Shown here piece by piece: positions 35,571-44,861 of a DNA stretch of 64,000 nt. Source of the DNA: Halalkalibaculum roseum (lineage in GTDB: Bacteria; Bacteroidota; Rhodothermia; Balneolales; Balneolaceae); the NCBI RefSeq assembly GCF_011059145.1, contig NZ_JAALLT010000003.1, positions 310,001 through 374,000 on the forward strand. Direction: 5' to 3'. How positions within the stretch are numbered: position 1 is the first letter of the stretch; the number at the start of each line of letters is the position of its first letter. Under the pieces are notes generated by a model. The model saw nothing but the letters and a program-made list of their open reading frames with translations, had not been told where the DNA came from and did no database searches. Made by a program: the position numbers and the translations under genes.

Positions 35571-38500
35571 TTATTGAGACAAAACCTGTTCCTGTTCGTA
35601 GTTTACAAAATACATGTCAACCTTTCCCTTACCTTCTGCAATGATTTTACCCCGGTACTCGCAGTCGTAGAAATCCTTCACAAGCTCATGGGTCGTAGAA
35701 GAGATATTGACTTTACCCTCCACCCCTGCCGACTCCATTCGGCTGGCTACAATGACAGTTTCGCCCCAAAGATCATAGGTAAATTTTCTTTGTCCCACCA
35801 CTCCGGCAATGACATCGCCTGAATGAAGACCTACACGCATCTCCCAGCAATGGCTCGACTTTCTGTTGCGCTCATCAATGTAAAGAAGCATTTCTCGTGC
35901 AGCTTTTACACACTGTAAGGCGTGATTCGCATTCTCCATGGGTATACCACCGGCGGCCATGTAAGCATCGCCGATCGTTTTTATTTTCTCCAGGCCGTAG
36001 TTGTCAATAATCTCATCAAACTTCTGGAAAATATCATTCAGTTCGGATACCAACTGATCGGCCGGCATATTACTGGCAGCTTCCGTAAAGCCCTTGAAAT
36101 CGGTAAACAGGATGGTAGCGTGCTTAAATCTCTTTGGTGTGGTGGTACCCCGTTCTTTCAGCTCTTCGGCAACTTCCCTGGGAAGAATATTATACAGCAG
36201 ACGATCGCTCTTCTCTTTTTCATTTTGCAATTCACTGGTACGTTCGGAAACCAGCCCCTCAAGCATCTGGTTCTGTACCTGCAGCTGCCGTTTTTTCTTT
36301 CTCTCTTTTGCAATACGGTAGTGGATAAATCCTCCTATCGCCATCACTGAGAGCACAATATAACTAAAATAGGCCCACCAACTAAACCATGGCGGCGGTG
36401 GTACGGTCATGGCAATAGAAGCACCCTTTTCGTTCCAGATACCGTCTTTATTGGCGGCTTTTATCCGGAGTGTGTAATCGCCGGGAGGCAGCGAGGTAAA
36501 AGAAATAAAACGCCTGTTCCCGATATACTGCCACTCGTCGTCAAAGTTCTCCAGTTTATAAGCATATTGGTTCTGACCGGGTGCTGCGTAATGCAGGGCC
36601 GCAAATTCAAATGAGATCACATTATCACGATAGGAAAAAGCCAGCGAATCGGTTTCAGTGATGGATCTCTTAAGCAGTGACTTCTGCCCAATTGGAATGG
36701 ATTGGTTACTCACTTCGAGTTTGGTGAATACCACCGGCGGGATATGTGGATTATCGCGTATGCTGTCTGGCTCAAATGATACGAGTCCGCCTATACTGCC
36801 GAAATACATGGTACCGTTTTTAGCCCGGTGATAAGCCCCGAAACGGAATTCATTACTTGGCAGTCCATCACCTTCGTCATAATTTCGGAAGACTTCATTC
36901 TCAGGGTCAAAATCAGAAATTCCCTTGTTGGTGCTCAGCCAGAGATGGCCACGTTCGTCTTCAATAATTCCATAAATCACATTATTTGGCAATCCGTCTT
37001 CAGTTGTATAGGCGGCAAAATTCTCTGTCTCAGGATCTAGTTTATTCAGCCCGTTAAGTGTTCCGATCCAATATCGTTCTGAAGAATCCTGGTAGATAAA
37101 GTTGATAAAATTGTTACTGATGGAGGTGGGATCTCCCGGTTGGTTCACATACCGCTCAAACACATCATTCTTGCGATCGTATTTATTCAGTCCATACCCG
37201 TGCGTACCCACCCAAAAACTACCTTCCCGGTCTTCGTAAAAGGACCATATTTTATTATGGCTGAGGCTTTCCACGTCTCCTGCCCGACTCTGATAGTTTT
37301 TAATTTCACCGGTTTCCTTGTCATACTGACTCAAGCCGTTGTTCAGCGTTCCGATCCAGATCATCCCGTGCGCATCCTGCGAAATAGTAGTAATAATATT
37401 ACCTGTGATGCTATTGGGATCCTCGGGATCTGCCCTAAAATGTCTGAAGGTTTCAGTTTCTGGATCATATTCATTCAGGCCGTTCAAGGTACCTATCCAA
37501 ATGGTACCGTCACTATCCTCATAAATGGTATTTACGTAATTATCGGAAAGGCTGTTCGGATCCTGAGGATCGTGCTTTAATACTTGCTTTTCCGTTCGCT
37601 CCGGATTTAGCAGCGTCACGCCTCCCCCGTTAGTTCCGATCCACAAGGTGCCTTTGCTGTCTTCATGCACAGCCCAGACATTTTCATCTGAGAGACTAAC
37701 CGAATTTCCGGTATTGGAATCATAGATTTTAAAGGAAGCTGTAGAGCGGACAAATTTATATAGCGCATTATCCTTCGTCCCAACCCAGAATACCCCGGAG
37801 CGGTCTCCAAGCAGGGCTGAAACAGATTTGTTCTCCAAATCGGGAGCATCCTTGATGCTGGCAACATCAATAAATCTGTTTTCAGTGCGATCCAGCAAGC
37901 TCAGGCCATCGACCGTACCAACCCACAGATCTCCGTATGAGTCTTCATACATCGTCAGCACCCAGTTGTGGTTTAAGCCTCCGGAGCCCGGTGCATCAGC
38001 TGTAAATCTTTCAAAAGAGTGGTCTTTTCTGTTAAAACGATTTACTCCACCACCTTGGGTGCCTATCCAAAGCTTATTTTTATTGTCCTCATATATGGTT
38101 ACCACCCAGTTATCACTGAGACTCTTATCATCACTTTTCAGGTTTTCATAATGCAGAAAATTACCGGTTTCACGGTCAAATCTGTTTAATCCGCTACTCT
38201 GTGTGCCCAGCCAAAGTATACCATTATGATCTTCGAAAATTGAGGTGATCCAATCTCCCTTTAAGGAGTTCTCATTATTCGGATCGGAAGAATAGTGTAA
38301 GAAGCTGTCTCTCTCGGGCTGATAGATATCGAGCCCTTTCTGAGTACCTATCAAGATAACGCCGGAACGGTCTTCGAAAAGTGTTGTGACAAAATTATCA
38401 CTGAGACTGGTAGAATCTGAGGGATCGGCCTTGTACCTTATAAAAGTTTCTTTATTGCGGTTAAACTTGTTGAGTCCGCCGTCTTTGGTAGCTACCCAGA

Positions 38501-38798
38501 TATTCCCTCTCCGGTCTTCAATGAGTTTATTGATGGAATTATCTGATATAGAAGTAGAATCTCCCGGTATATTCTTATAAACGGTAAAGCCATAACCATC
38601 GTAACGATTTAAACCATCATCAGTGGCAAACCATAAAAATCCTTTACTGTCTTGAATAATGTCGTTTACGGTACTTTGGGAAAGGCCATCCTGAATAGTA
38701 AGATGGTCGAATCGCATCGAAATGTTTTGCGCATATAAGCTGCCTGGAATAAACAGGCAAAATATGCATAGCAGGTAAACTTTTTTGTTACCCTTCAT
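35571..38798 (-). CDS. Two-component propeller / Y_Y_Y sensor with class III nucleotide cyclase
   Basis: 1075 residues. A signal peptide, then two seven-bladed-type propellers built of about 14 units like SxNxIxxIxEDRxGxIWIGTxxGGLNxFD (to about 700), a Y_Y_Y domain (about 700-795) and a membrane helix (about 803-825). A coiled coil follows, then a guanylate/adenylate cyclase domain (about 890-1065). Metal-binding Asp900 (FTDFKGF) and Asp944 (TIGDAY), and base-selecting Lys940 and Asp1009, point to ATP. Arg1020 (ASRM) is kept. The transition-state Asn of the usual VNxASRM motif is replaced by Ile1016. Thus a periplasmic-sensing cAMP-type signal protein of uncertain activity; normally such propellers feed histidine kinases. 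Confidence 0.9.
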   Translation of the reverse strand: MKGNKKVYLLCIFCLFIPGSLYAQNISMRFDHLTIQDGLSQSTVNDIIQDSKGFLWFATDDGLNRYDGYGFTVYKNIPGDSTSISDNSINKLIEDRRGNIWVATKDGGLNKFNRNKETFIRYKADPSDSTSLSDNFVTTLFEDRSGVILIGTQKGLDIYQPERDSFLHYSSDPNNENSLKGDWITSIFEDHNGILWLGTQSSGLNRFDRETGNFLHYENLKSDDKSLSDNWVVTIYEDNKNKLWIGTQGGGVNRFNRKDHSFERFTADAPGSGGLNHNWVLTMYEDSYGDLWVGTVDGLSLLDRTENRFIDVASIKDAPDLENKSVSALLGDRSGVFWVGTKDNALYKFVRSTASFKIYDSNTGNSVSLSDENVWAVHEDSKGTLWIGTNGGGVTLLNPERTEKQVLKHDPQDPNSLSDNYVNTIYEDSDGTIWIGTLNGLNEYDPETETFRHFRADPEDPNSITGNIITTISQDAHGMIWIGTLNNGLSQYDKETGEIKNYQSRAGDVESLSHNKIWSFYEDREGSFWVGTHGYGLNKYDRKNDVFERYVNQPGDPTSISNNFINFIYQDSSERYWIGTLNGLNKLDPETENFAAYTTEDGLPNNVIYGIIEDERGHLWLSTNKGISDFDPENEVFRNYDEGDGLPSNEFRFGAYHRAKNGTMYFGSIGGLVSFEPDSIRDNPHIPPVVFTKLEVSNQSIPIGQKSLLKRSITETDSLAFSYRDNVISFEFAALHYAAPGQNQYAYKLENFDDEWQYIGNRRFISFTSLPPGDYTLRIKAANKDGIWNEKGASIAMTVPPPPWFSWWAYFSYIVLSVMAIGGFIHYRIAKERKKKRQLQVQNQMLEGLVSERTSELQNEKEKSDRLLYNILPREVAEELKERGTTTPKRFKHATILFTDFKGFTEAASNMPADQLVSELNDIFQKFDEIIDNYGLEKIKTIGDAYMAAGGIPMENANHALQCVKAAREMLLYIDERNRKSSHCWEMRVGLHSGDVIAGVVGQRKFTYDLWGETVIVASRMESAGVEGKVNISSTTHELVKDFYDCEYRGKIIAEGKGKVDMYFVNYEQEQVLSQ

Positions 38799-39190
38799 CG
38801 TACCGGGATTAATAGTCTTCTTTTAACTGTAGATGATTTTAGGAAAATTTATAGGGGAAGAAAATTAAAATAAAGCAATATGGCTTAATATTTGCGGATT
38901 CTAATCTTCCACTAAGGAGCCATTCTTACTTATATTTCCTTCCAAACATCCCATCTTGCTCTCAATGTAACTCATGCACCTGAGGTATGATCAATTCCAA
39001 TCTAAACTCAGAGTTAACTTCTAATCATGAGCAATGGTAATACTCTTTAATACTGTAGCAAGGTTGGATAATAATATGAAAGAGTCAAAATCATGCGCTG
39101 TTTTATTTGGTAATGAGAAGAGGGAATGATATAATTTTATGAGTGCTATCCTATCAGATTGGCAAACATCAACCATATTTATACTGACCC
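38799..39190. other. Intergenic region between cyclase and nfeD genes
   Basis: 392 bp between divergent genes, AT-rich. A TATAAT at about 39130 could be a -10 box for the nfeD operon, but no good -35 partner is seen. Nothing else recognisable. Confidence 0.4.
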
Positions 39191-39655
39191 ATGGATGGAG
39201 AGACATTGACCTGGATTTTTTTAGCCGGCGGTGCGGCGTTGATGATTCTGGAAACACTGATTCCCGGGGGGGTTTCTTTTTTTCTGGGATTTAGCGGCAT
39301 CTTCGTGGGTGTACTGAGATACTTCGGCATCCTGGTAGAGCCGGGTACCTCCATCATAACATGGCTGGGAACCGCAATAGCCCTGATCCTGGTTTTCAGG
39401 CCCCTGTTGATGAAATACTGGGGAGGTGAAAGTTTTTTCAAACTGGCAGATGAAGACTTTGAGGCTATGGGACAAATTGTAGAAGTGGTGGAACCCATCA
39501 ATGATCAGGATAACAGCGGGCGGATCAAGTTTCAGGGTATTTCCTGGCAAGCCCGAACCATTGAAGGAGATCTAAAGCCGGGACAGAAAGCAAAGATTAA
39601 ATACCGCGACAATGTAACCTGGGTAGTAGAGCCCCTTGATGAATTGGAAGACTAA
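39191..39655 (+). CDS. NfeD-like membrane protein
   Basis: 154 residues with three or so closely spaced N-terminal membrane helices (to about residue 75; LETLIPGGVSFFLGFSGIFVG is typical) and a C-terminal OB-fold (GQIVEVVEPIND to RDNVTWVVEP). Short NfeD proteins partner SPFH/stomatin proteins in membrane microdomains, and two such genes follow directly. The start is the first ATG, preceded by no strong ribosome-binding site. Confidence 0.88.
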   Translation: MDGETLTWIFLAGGAALMILETLIPGGVSFFLGFSGIFVGVLRYFGILVEPGTSIITWLGTAIALILVFRPLLMKYWGGESFFKLADEDFEAMGQIVEVVEPINDQDNSGRIKFQGISWQARTIEGDLKPGQKAKIKYRDNVTWVVEPLDELED

Positions 39656-39739
39656 GTGAATACTTCAAATAGAGCAATCCAATTAGCGGGTAACTAATGC
39701 CAAAACAATACATCATCAACTAAATTAATTCCTAATTTT

Positions 39740-40687
39740 ATGTGGACTTATCTTCTAATACTACTGGCCCTTGGTATCTTCATTGTTACCAAGGTGTTTA
39801 AAATTGTTGAGATGCGGGAAGAAGTCATCAAAGAACGACTCGGTAAATACAACAAAACCCTGAAACCGGGATTTCATTTTCTAATACCCTTCGTTGACCG
39901 GGCTGCTTACCGCCAGGAAATGCGGGAACAGGTTATCGATGTTCCCAGCCAAACCTGTATTACCAAAGATAATATTGAGGTAGAGGTAGATGGGCTGGTA
40001 TACGTGAAGGTGATGGATTCATACAAGGCCAGTTATGGAATAGGAAACTATAAAATGGCTTCCATCAACCTGGCCCAGACGACCATGCGTAGTGAAATCG
40101 GCAAAATCACGCTGGATGACACCTTTTCTGAACGGGAACAGATGAATGAAAATATTGTCCGTGAAATTGATAAAGCATCCGACCCTTGGGGTATTAAGGT
40201 CATGAGATATGAAATAAGAAATATCCGCCCCTCTGACACTCTGATCAATACCCTCGAAAAACAGATGGAGGCCGAACGGGAGAAAAGAGCCGAGATAACT
40301 GAGTCTACCGGTACGCGTGATTATAAAATCAATGAATCAGAAGGGGAACGACAGGCTGCGATTCTGATTTCAGAAGCCAATCGTCAAAAAAGAATCAACG
40401 AAGCAAAAGGGCGCGCGAAAGAAATTGAGCTGGTGGCTACAGCTACAGCCAAAGGCATCAAAAGAGTATCGGAGGCCATCGCCAAGCCCGGGGGTGACCT
40501 TGCTGTAAAAACCAAACTGATTGAGCAGTTTATCAATCAACTTGGCAACGTTATTGAAAAATCAAACGTATCGGTACTGCCTACAGAAACAGCCAATTTA
40601 AAAACGTTCTTTGAAGGTGTCAGCAAGGTCAGCGACCACACGCCTCAAAATGTCAGAACATCTAATGCTACGGGAGGTAACCAATGA
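39740..40687 (+). CDS. SPFH/band 7 (stomatin-like) protein 1
   Basis: 315 residues: one N-terminal membrane helix (1-18), the SPFH domain (ERLGKYNKTLKPGFHFLIPFVD, VEVDGLVYVKVMDSYKASYGI), then a long coiled-coil helix rich in Glu, Ala and Arg (EKQMEAEREKRAEITESTGTRD). QmcA/stomatin type, forming ring-shaped membrane scaffolds. It lies 84 bp behind nfeD and overlaps the next paralogue by 4 bases (ATGA). Confidence 0.93.
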   Translation: MWTYLLILLALGIFIVTKVFKIVEMREEVIKERLGKYNKTLKPGFHFLIPFVDRAAYRQEMREQVIDVPSQTCITKDNIEVEVDGLVYVKVMDSYKASYGIGNYKMASINLAQTTMRSEIGKITLDDTFSEREQMNENIVREIDKASDPWGIKVMRYEIRNIRPSDTLINTLEKQMEAEREKRAEITESTGTRDYKINESEGERQAAILISEANRQKRINEAKGRAKEIELVATATAKGIKRVSEAIAKPGGDLAVKTKLIEQFINQLGNVIEKSNVSVLPTETANLKTFFEGVSKVSDHTPQNVRTSNATGGNQ

Positions 40688-41640
40688 TTATCAACTACAT
40701 CAGCCAGGGAGTTTTAGGAATTCTGGCCATCTATACATTGTACAAGTTCATTCAGTCTATCCAACTGGTACCTACCCAGAAAGCCTACATCGTGGAGCGG
40801 TTAGGCAAATACCAGAAAACACTGGGACCCGGATTTCATGCACTTCTGCCCTTTTTCGACCAGGTGAAATACCGCCAGGACTTAAAAGAAGAGACCATAG
40901 AAGTGGAACCCCAGGAATGCTTTACCAAGGATAACGTCAAAGTTGAGGTAGATGGCGTCATATATCTCAGTGTGACGGATCCTGTCAATGCCAGCTATGG
41001 CATTACTAACTACCGTTTTGCCGCCGTACAGCTTGCCCAGACAACCACCCGATCCATCATAGGAACCATGGATCTTGACGATACCTTTGAAGACCGTGCA
41101 ATGATTAATAAGGAAGTAGTTAGCGTGCTCGCTGAGATGGAGCAGGCATGGGGTATTCGCGTTCATCGTTACGAGATTAAAAATATTGTCACCCCGCGTA
41201 CTATTCAAAATGCCATGGAGCGTCAAATGACCGCAGAACGTGAGCGACGGGCTACTATTGCTAAGTCGGAAGGTGTCAAAGGTTCCACCATCAACGATGC
41301 AGAGGGTGAGAAGCGTGAGATCATCAATGTGTCGGAAGGTGAAATGCAACGCCGGATCAATGAAGCCGAAGGGGTTGCGCAGGAAATTGAATCACTAGCC
41401 GAGGCTACTGCGGTTTCTATAGAACAAATTGCGGAAGCTTTGAACTCGCCAAAAGGCAAAGAGGCCATGCAGATGCGTCTTGCAGAAAAATACATATCCC
41501 AGCTATCCAAATTAGCCGATGACAAGAATGATATTATCATTCCAACGGATATCACCAATTATGATGCTATCATGGCCGGTTTATCATTGGATAAAATTTC
41601 CATCGTCCCCGAAAAGGAAAGTGCAAAAAATAGCGGCTAA
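40684..41640 (+). CDS. SPFH/band 7 (stomatin-like) protein 2
   Basis: 318 residues, paralogue of the preceding gene with the same layout: N-terminal membrane helix, VERLGKYQKTLGPGFHALLPFFD, VEVDGVIYLSVTDPVNASYGI, and a coiled coil with MERQMTAERERRATIAKSEG. ATG overlaps the stop of copy 1, so the two are made together, perhaps as a hetero-oligomer. The sigma-factor gene begins 6 bp after its stop, so read-through into the next unit is possible. Confidence 0.93.
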   Translation: MIINYISQGVLGILAIYTLYKFIQSIQLVPTQKAYIVERLGKYQKTLGPGFHALLPFFDQVKYRQDLKEETIEVEPQECFTKDNVKVEVDGVIYLSVTDPVNASYGITNYRFAAVQLAQTTTRSIIGTMDLDDTFEDRAMINKEVVSVLAEMEQAWGIRVHRYEIKNIVTPRTIQNAMERQMTAERERRATIAKSEGVKGSTINDAEGEKREIINVSEGEMQRRINEAEGVAQEIESLAEATAVSIEQIAEALNSPKGKEAMQMRLAEKYISQLSKLADDKNDIIIPTDITNYDAIMAGLSLDKISIVPEKESAKNSG

Positions 41641-41646
41641 TAAACT

Positions 41647-42246
41647 TTGATGGGACAGGTATCATTTTATTTAATTCTGCTCGCCCTTGCCCTGTCAAAA
41701 CTCTCTGAATCGGAGCGTGCCGAGTTGGCTCGTTCTATTAAGAACGGTGATCATGAAGCTTTTAAAATCTTCTACGAGCACCATCACGAGTCGCTGTATA
41801 GATATCTAATGGGAAAAGGGATTTCCGAAGAAGCAGCCCGTGACCTGGTGCAGAAAGCATTTATCTACATCTGGGAACAAAGGCAGCAGATTGATCCGTC
41901 AAAATCTCTTCAAGCTTACCTGTTTAGGATCGGATATACCCGAATGTTGAATCACATTCGAGATAACTCAAAGTTTGACGAATCTGAGGAGTTGCCTGTT
42001 ATTGAGGACGGGAAAAATCCGGAAGACGACCTACGGGCTGCAGAGCTAAAAAAAGCAATCGACCGCGCCATATCCGATATGCCTGAGAAGCGAGGTATGG
42101 TATTTGAAATGTGTTTTATTCAGGAATTTACCTACCGGGAGACAGCCGAGTCATTAGGTGTTAGCAAAAAGACGGTCGAAAATCATATGGGATTAGCACT
42201 CAAAGATTTACGTGCTGCGCTCCGGCAGTTTGATCCCGAAAAGTAA
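41647..42246 (+). CDS. FecI-type ECF sigma factor
   Basis: 199 residues. Region 2 (FYEHHHESLYRYLMGKGISEEAARDLVQKAFIYIWE) and region 4 (YRETAESLGVSKKTVENHMGLALKDLRAAL) identify an ECF sigma-70 factor. It is followed by a lipoprotein, a FecR-type anti-sigma and a FecA-like receptor, which makes it the cytoplasmic end of a cell-surface signalling chain. The first 15 residues (MGQVSFYLILLALAL) are hydrophobic and not family-like; with no other ATG, initiation at a near-cognate codon around 41690 is possible. Confidence 0.9.
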   Translation: MMGQVSFYLILLALALSKLSESERAELARSIKNGDHEAFKIFYEHHHESLYRYLMGKGISEEAARDLVQKAFIYIWEQRQQIDPSKSLQAYLFRIGYTRMLNHIRDNSKFDESEELPVIEDGKNPEDDLRAAELKKAIDRAISDMPEKRGMVFEMCFIQEFTYRETAESLGVSKKTVENHMGLALKDLRAALRQFDPEK

Positions 42247-42324
42247 TTTACATTGGGGGTACCCCCCTTTCTTGTGTGTATAACCTGTGAAACCATACCA
42301 CAAACAACTATCATGGGATGAATC

Positions 42325-43791
42325 ATGAAAAAAATAAAATCTACATATAATACATACTCTATTTGGGCTTTGAGCATGGGGATACTGCTTTTTGTTTTAT
42401 CAGGCTGCTCCATCAGCGGGGTTGATAAGCAGTCCGATGAAATAACCGAAGAAGATCTTCAGGCTGCCGGTCAGATATTGGGAGAATCCTTATCTGACGA
42501 GACATCAGGAATCATGGGAAGTCTTAATGACGCCCTTACCGGCATTTCTAGCGACGGATTCGTACGAACTACTGCCGCTAAAAGCATGGATGACGATGAT
42601 GACGAAAACAGCGGACGCGGTCGGGAATCTAATTTCAGTTATTCCTATGATCCGGATACAGGCATTCACACTCTGGCTTTTCTGCGTTCTGTTACTAAAG
42701 CCAACTTTTCAAAAAGTGTGACCGATACACTTAAGTATATCTTTTCCGATAATAACGGAGCTTTTATTGCCTTTCCGCGCGTCAATAGAGAGCGAATTGA
42801 AACAATTGACTTCAAAGGATTCCGTGAAGGTACGGTAAATTCACCGTCCAGAAATTCCTTCTTCGCGAGAAAGGATACGTTCCTGATCGACGGAGTTTCA
42901 CAGGCATCCAACATCCTCTCTATCGACGGAAAACATAATGGAGAAGGTAGTTTTGAGGGCACCAATGATGAAGGGAATCCCCTGGAACGAGATTATGAAC
43001 TAGAAATCAATTTTTTAAATGTTGAGATCGATAAAGCAGTAGTTCAGACAAACCAGAGTCTGGAACAAGGGGTAACCGGTACTCTTACCTATGAACTTAT
43101 TGTAGAAAAAGTGAATAACGGGTCCTCCTCCACCAAAACCATTCGTGGAACTATTGAGATGAATGGTGACGGCTCTGCCCTGCTTCGATTCGAACGATTC
43201 AGTAAACTGTTCCGCATCAATCTTGATGACGGTGATGTTAGCGATCAGGATGATGAATTTGAAGGCAAGGTTACATCTGTAAACCTAGAGAACAGTACCT
43301 TTACACTTTCAGAAGGACGTGTCATACGAATCACTGATGAAACGACTTTTGAAAACGATGGCGACCTCTTTTCACTTCAAGCAGTGGCTGAAACCCTTGA
43401 AGCCGGAAAACTCGTGGAAGCTGAGGGCGATGGTTATAAAGACGGTGATGTTTTCGTAGCCACCCAGGTTAAGTTTGAAATAGAAGAGGAAGATGACAGT
43501 ATAGAAGGAGAACTTAATTTCGATGCCTTCATATCGAGCGTCAGCCTGGAAAATAGTACTGTAACTCTACAGGATGAACGTGTAATCAAAATTACTGATG
43601 ACACTGTATTTGATGAGAGCGGTGATTTCATGGATCTCGAGTCCGTTCGAAATGCGCTGGAAGAAGGTCAGACTGTTGCTGCTGATGGAAAAGGAGTTGA
43701 ATCGGAAGAGGAAGGCATAACCATAGTTGCTACCAGGATCGAGTTCGAACTTGAAGAATCAGATTCGGGCGATGATGGAGCTACCGATTAA
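42325..43791 (+). CDS. Lipoprotein with two DUF5666-like domains
   Basis: 488 residues with a lipobox LSGC (Cys28) after a signal sequence, so membrane-anchored. The middle part (about 80-310) is a beta-rich exported region unknown to me. The C-terminal part has two units of about 75 residues (EGKVTSVNLENSTFTLSEGRVIRITDETTF and AFISSVSLENSTVTLQDERVIKITDDTVF), the DUF5666 OB-like pattern. Acidic runs (MDDDDDEN, EEEDD) are notable. It stands between the sigma factor and its anti-sigma, an unusual place, so it may be a regulator or a target of the system. Confidence 0.72.
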   Translation: MKKIKSTYNTYSIWALSMGILLFVLSGCSISGVDKQSDEITEEDLQAAGQILGESLSDETSGIMGSLNDALTGISSDGFVRTTAAKSMDDDDDENSGRGRESNFSYSYDPDTGIHTLAFLRSVTKANFSKSVTDTLKYIFSDNNGAFIAFPRVNRERIETIDFKGFREGTVNSPSRNSFFARKDTFLIDGVSQASNILSIDGKHNGEGSFEGTNDEGNPLERDYELEINFLNVEIDKAVVQTNQSLEQGVTGTLTYELIVEKVNNGSSSTKTIRGTIEMNGDGSALLRFERFSKLFRINLDDGDVSDQDDEFEGKVTSVNLENSTFTLSEGRVIRITDETTFENDGDLFSLQAVAETLEAGKLVEAEGDGYKDGDVFVATQVKFEIEEEDDSIEGELNFDAFISSVSLENSTVTLQDERVIKITDDTVFDESGDFMDLESVRNALEEGQTVAADGKGVESEEEGITIVATRIEFELEESDSGDDGATD

Positions 43792-43847
43792 CTATCTGTA
43801 AATTAAACTATATGGTCGGGCACCCACCGGTGTCCGGACCATTTTAA

Positions 43848-44846
43848 ATGATGAACGACATGACTCGCACAACACTTCCTGAAAATGATCCCGACCTGCA
43901 ATTGGCGCGGAGAATAGGTAGTTACTTAGAAAGCGAGACTGATCTACGCAGTGAAACAGATACTCTTGTTGATACCCTCCTTAACTACAGAGAAAGTAGA
44001 GAAGCTAATAAAAGTTCTATCCCTGATGTAGCAGTACCCTCTGATGAAATTTGGCAAGAAATATCAGTAGCCATCCATTCTGAAGAGCATTCCGCCACCA
44101 TCCACAAATTGGGAAGCTCTCAAACAGATTTTAAAACCATATGGGCAGTTGCTGCTTCCCTGCTGGTTGCCGCTTTCATCGGATTCGCTGCATATTTCTA
44201 CCTGAGCCAGCAGCCACAGATGATTGCTTCCAGCTCAGCGAATATCGAAACTGTAGTTCTTGAGGATGGCAGCAAAGTAACGCTGAGGCCTCACTCTTCT
44301 ATCAAAGCTTTGGAAATAAGTGCAAACGAGCATAACTATCAGCTCGAAGGCGAGGCATTTTTTGAAGTTATGAAAAGCGATAATCGCACTTTTTCGGTAA
44401 GAGCCGGAAACGGAGAGGTACAGGTCCTGGGAACCAGGTTTGATCTGAGTAACTGGGGTGATAAAACACAGGTATATCTCGAAGAAGGATCTATTCGTTT
44501 TGAAAACATTGAGAGTAAGGAAGCTGTAACTCTGAGTCCGGGTGAGGCCGCCGAAATTGGTCCGGATAACCTGTTAACTACTAAATCGGCCGAGATTACG
44601 GAATATACAGATTGGATGAGTAGTGAGTTAAACTTCCGCAACAAAACTACCCGTTACGTATTTAATGAGATGGAACAAGAATTTAATATTCGTATTTCTG
44701 CCCCTGATTCAATTATGAATACCCGTTTAAGCGGCTCGCTTGCTTTAAATAGCATCGATGAAAGCCTTGAGGATCTCTCGCTGGTACTGGACGGACAATT
44801 CATCAAAAATGGGGACAGGCAATACATATTCGTTCCAAAGAGATAA
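43848..44846 (+). CDS. fecR: FecR-type anti-sigma regulator
   Basis: 332 residues. Cytoplasmic N-terminus of about 95 residues that should hold the sigma factor, one membrane helix (TIWAVAASLLVAAFIGFAAYFYL, about 98-120), the periplasmic FecR domain (VVLEDGSKVTLRPHSSIK, LEGEAFFEV, VLGTRFDLSNW) and a DUF4974-like STN domain at the end (ELNFRNKTTRYVFNEMEQEFNI). It passes the signal from the receptor to the sigma factor at 41647. Ends 15 bp before the receptor gene. Confidence 0.93.
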   Translation: MMNDMTRTTLPENDPDLQLARRIGSYLESETDLRSETDTLVDTLLNYRESREANKSSIPDVAVPSDEIWQEISVAIHSEEHSATIHKLGSSQTDFKTIWAVAASLLVAAFIGFAAYFYLSQQPQMIASSSANIETVVLEDGSKVTLRPHSSIKALEISANEHNYQLEGEAFFEVMKSDNRTFSVRAGNGEVQVLGTRFDLSNWGDKTQVYLEEGSIRFENIESKEAVTLSPGEAAEIGPDNLLTTKSAEITEYTDWMSSELNFRNKTTRYVFNEMEQEFNIRISAPDSIMNTRLSGSLALNSIDESLEDLSLVLDGQFIKNGDRQYIFVPKR

Positions 44847-44861
44847 TGTGTAAATAAAGTT

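Noticed and set aside
39221-39550. 109-codon antisense frame over nfeD
   Set aside because: Shadow of the nfeD coding frame; no start signal and Pro/Gln-rich composition typical of antisense reads.
42255-42266. GGGGGTACCCCC palindrome between sigma factor and lipoprotein
   Set aside because: Short and isolated; no T-run and no second copy nearby. Could be chance or an operator, but nothing supports a call.
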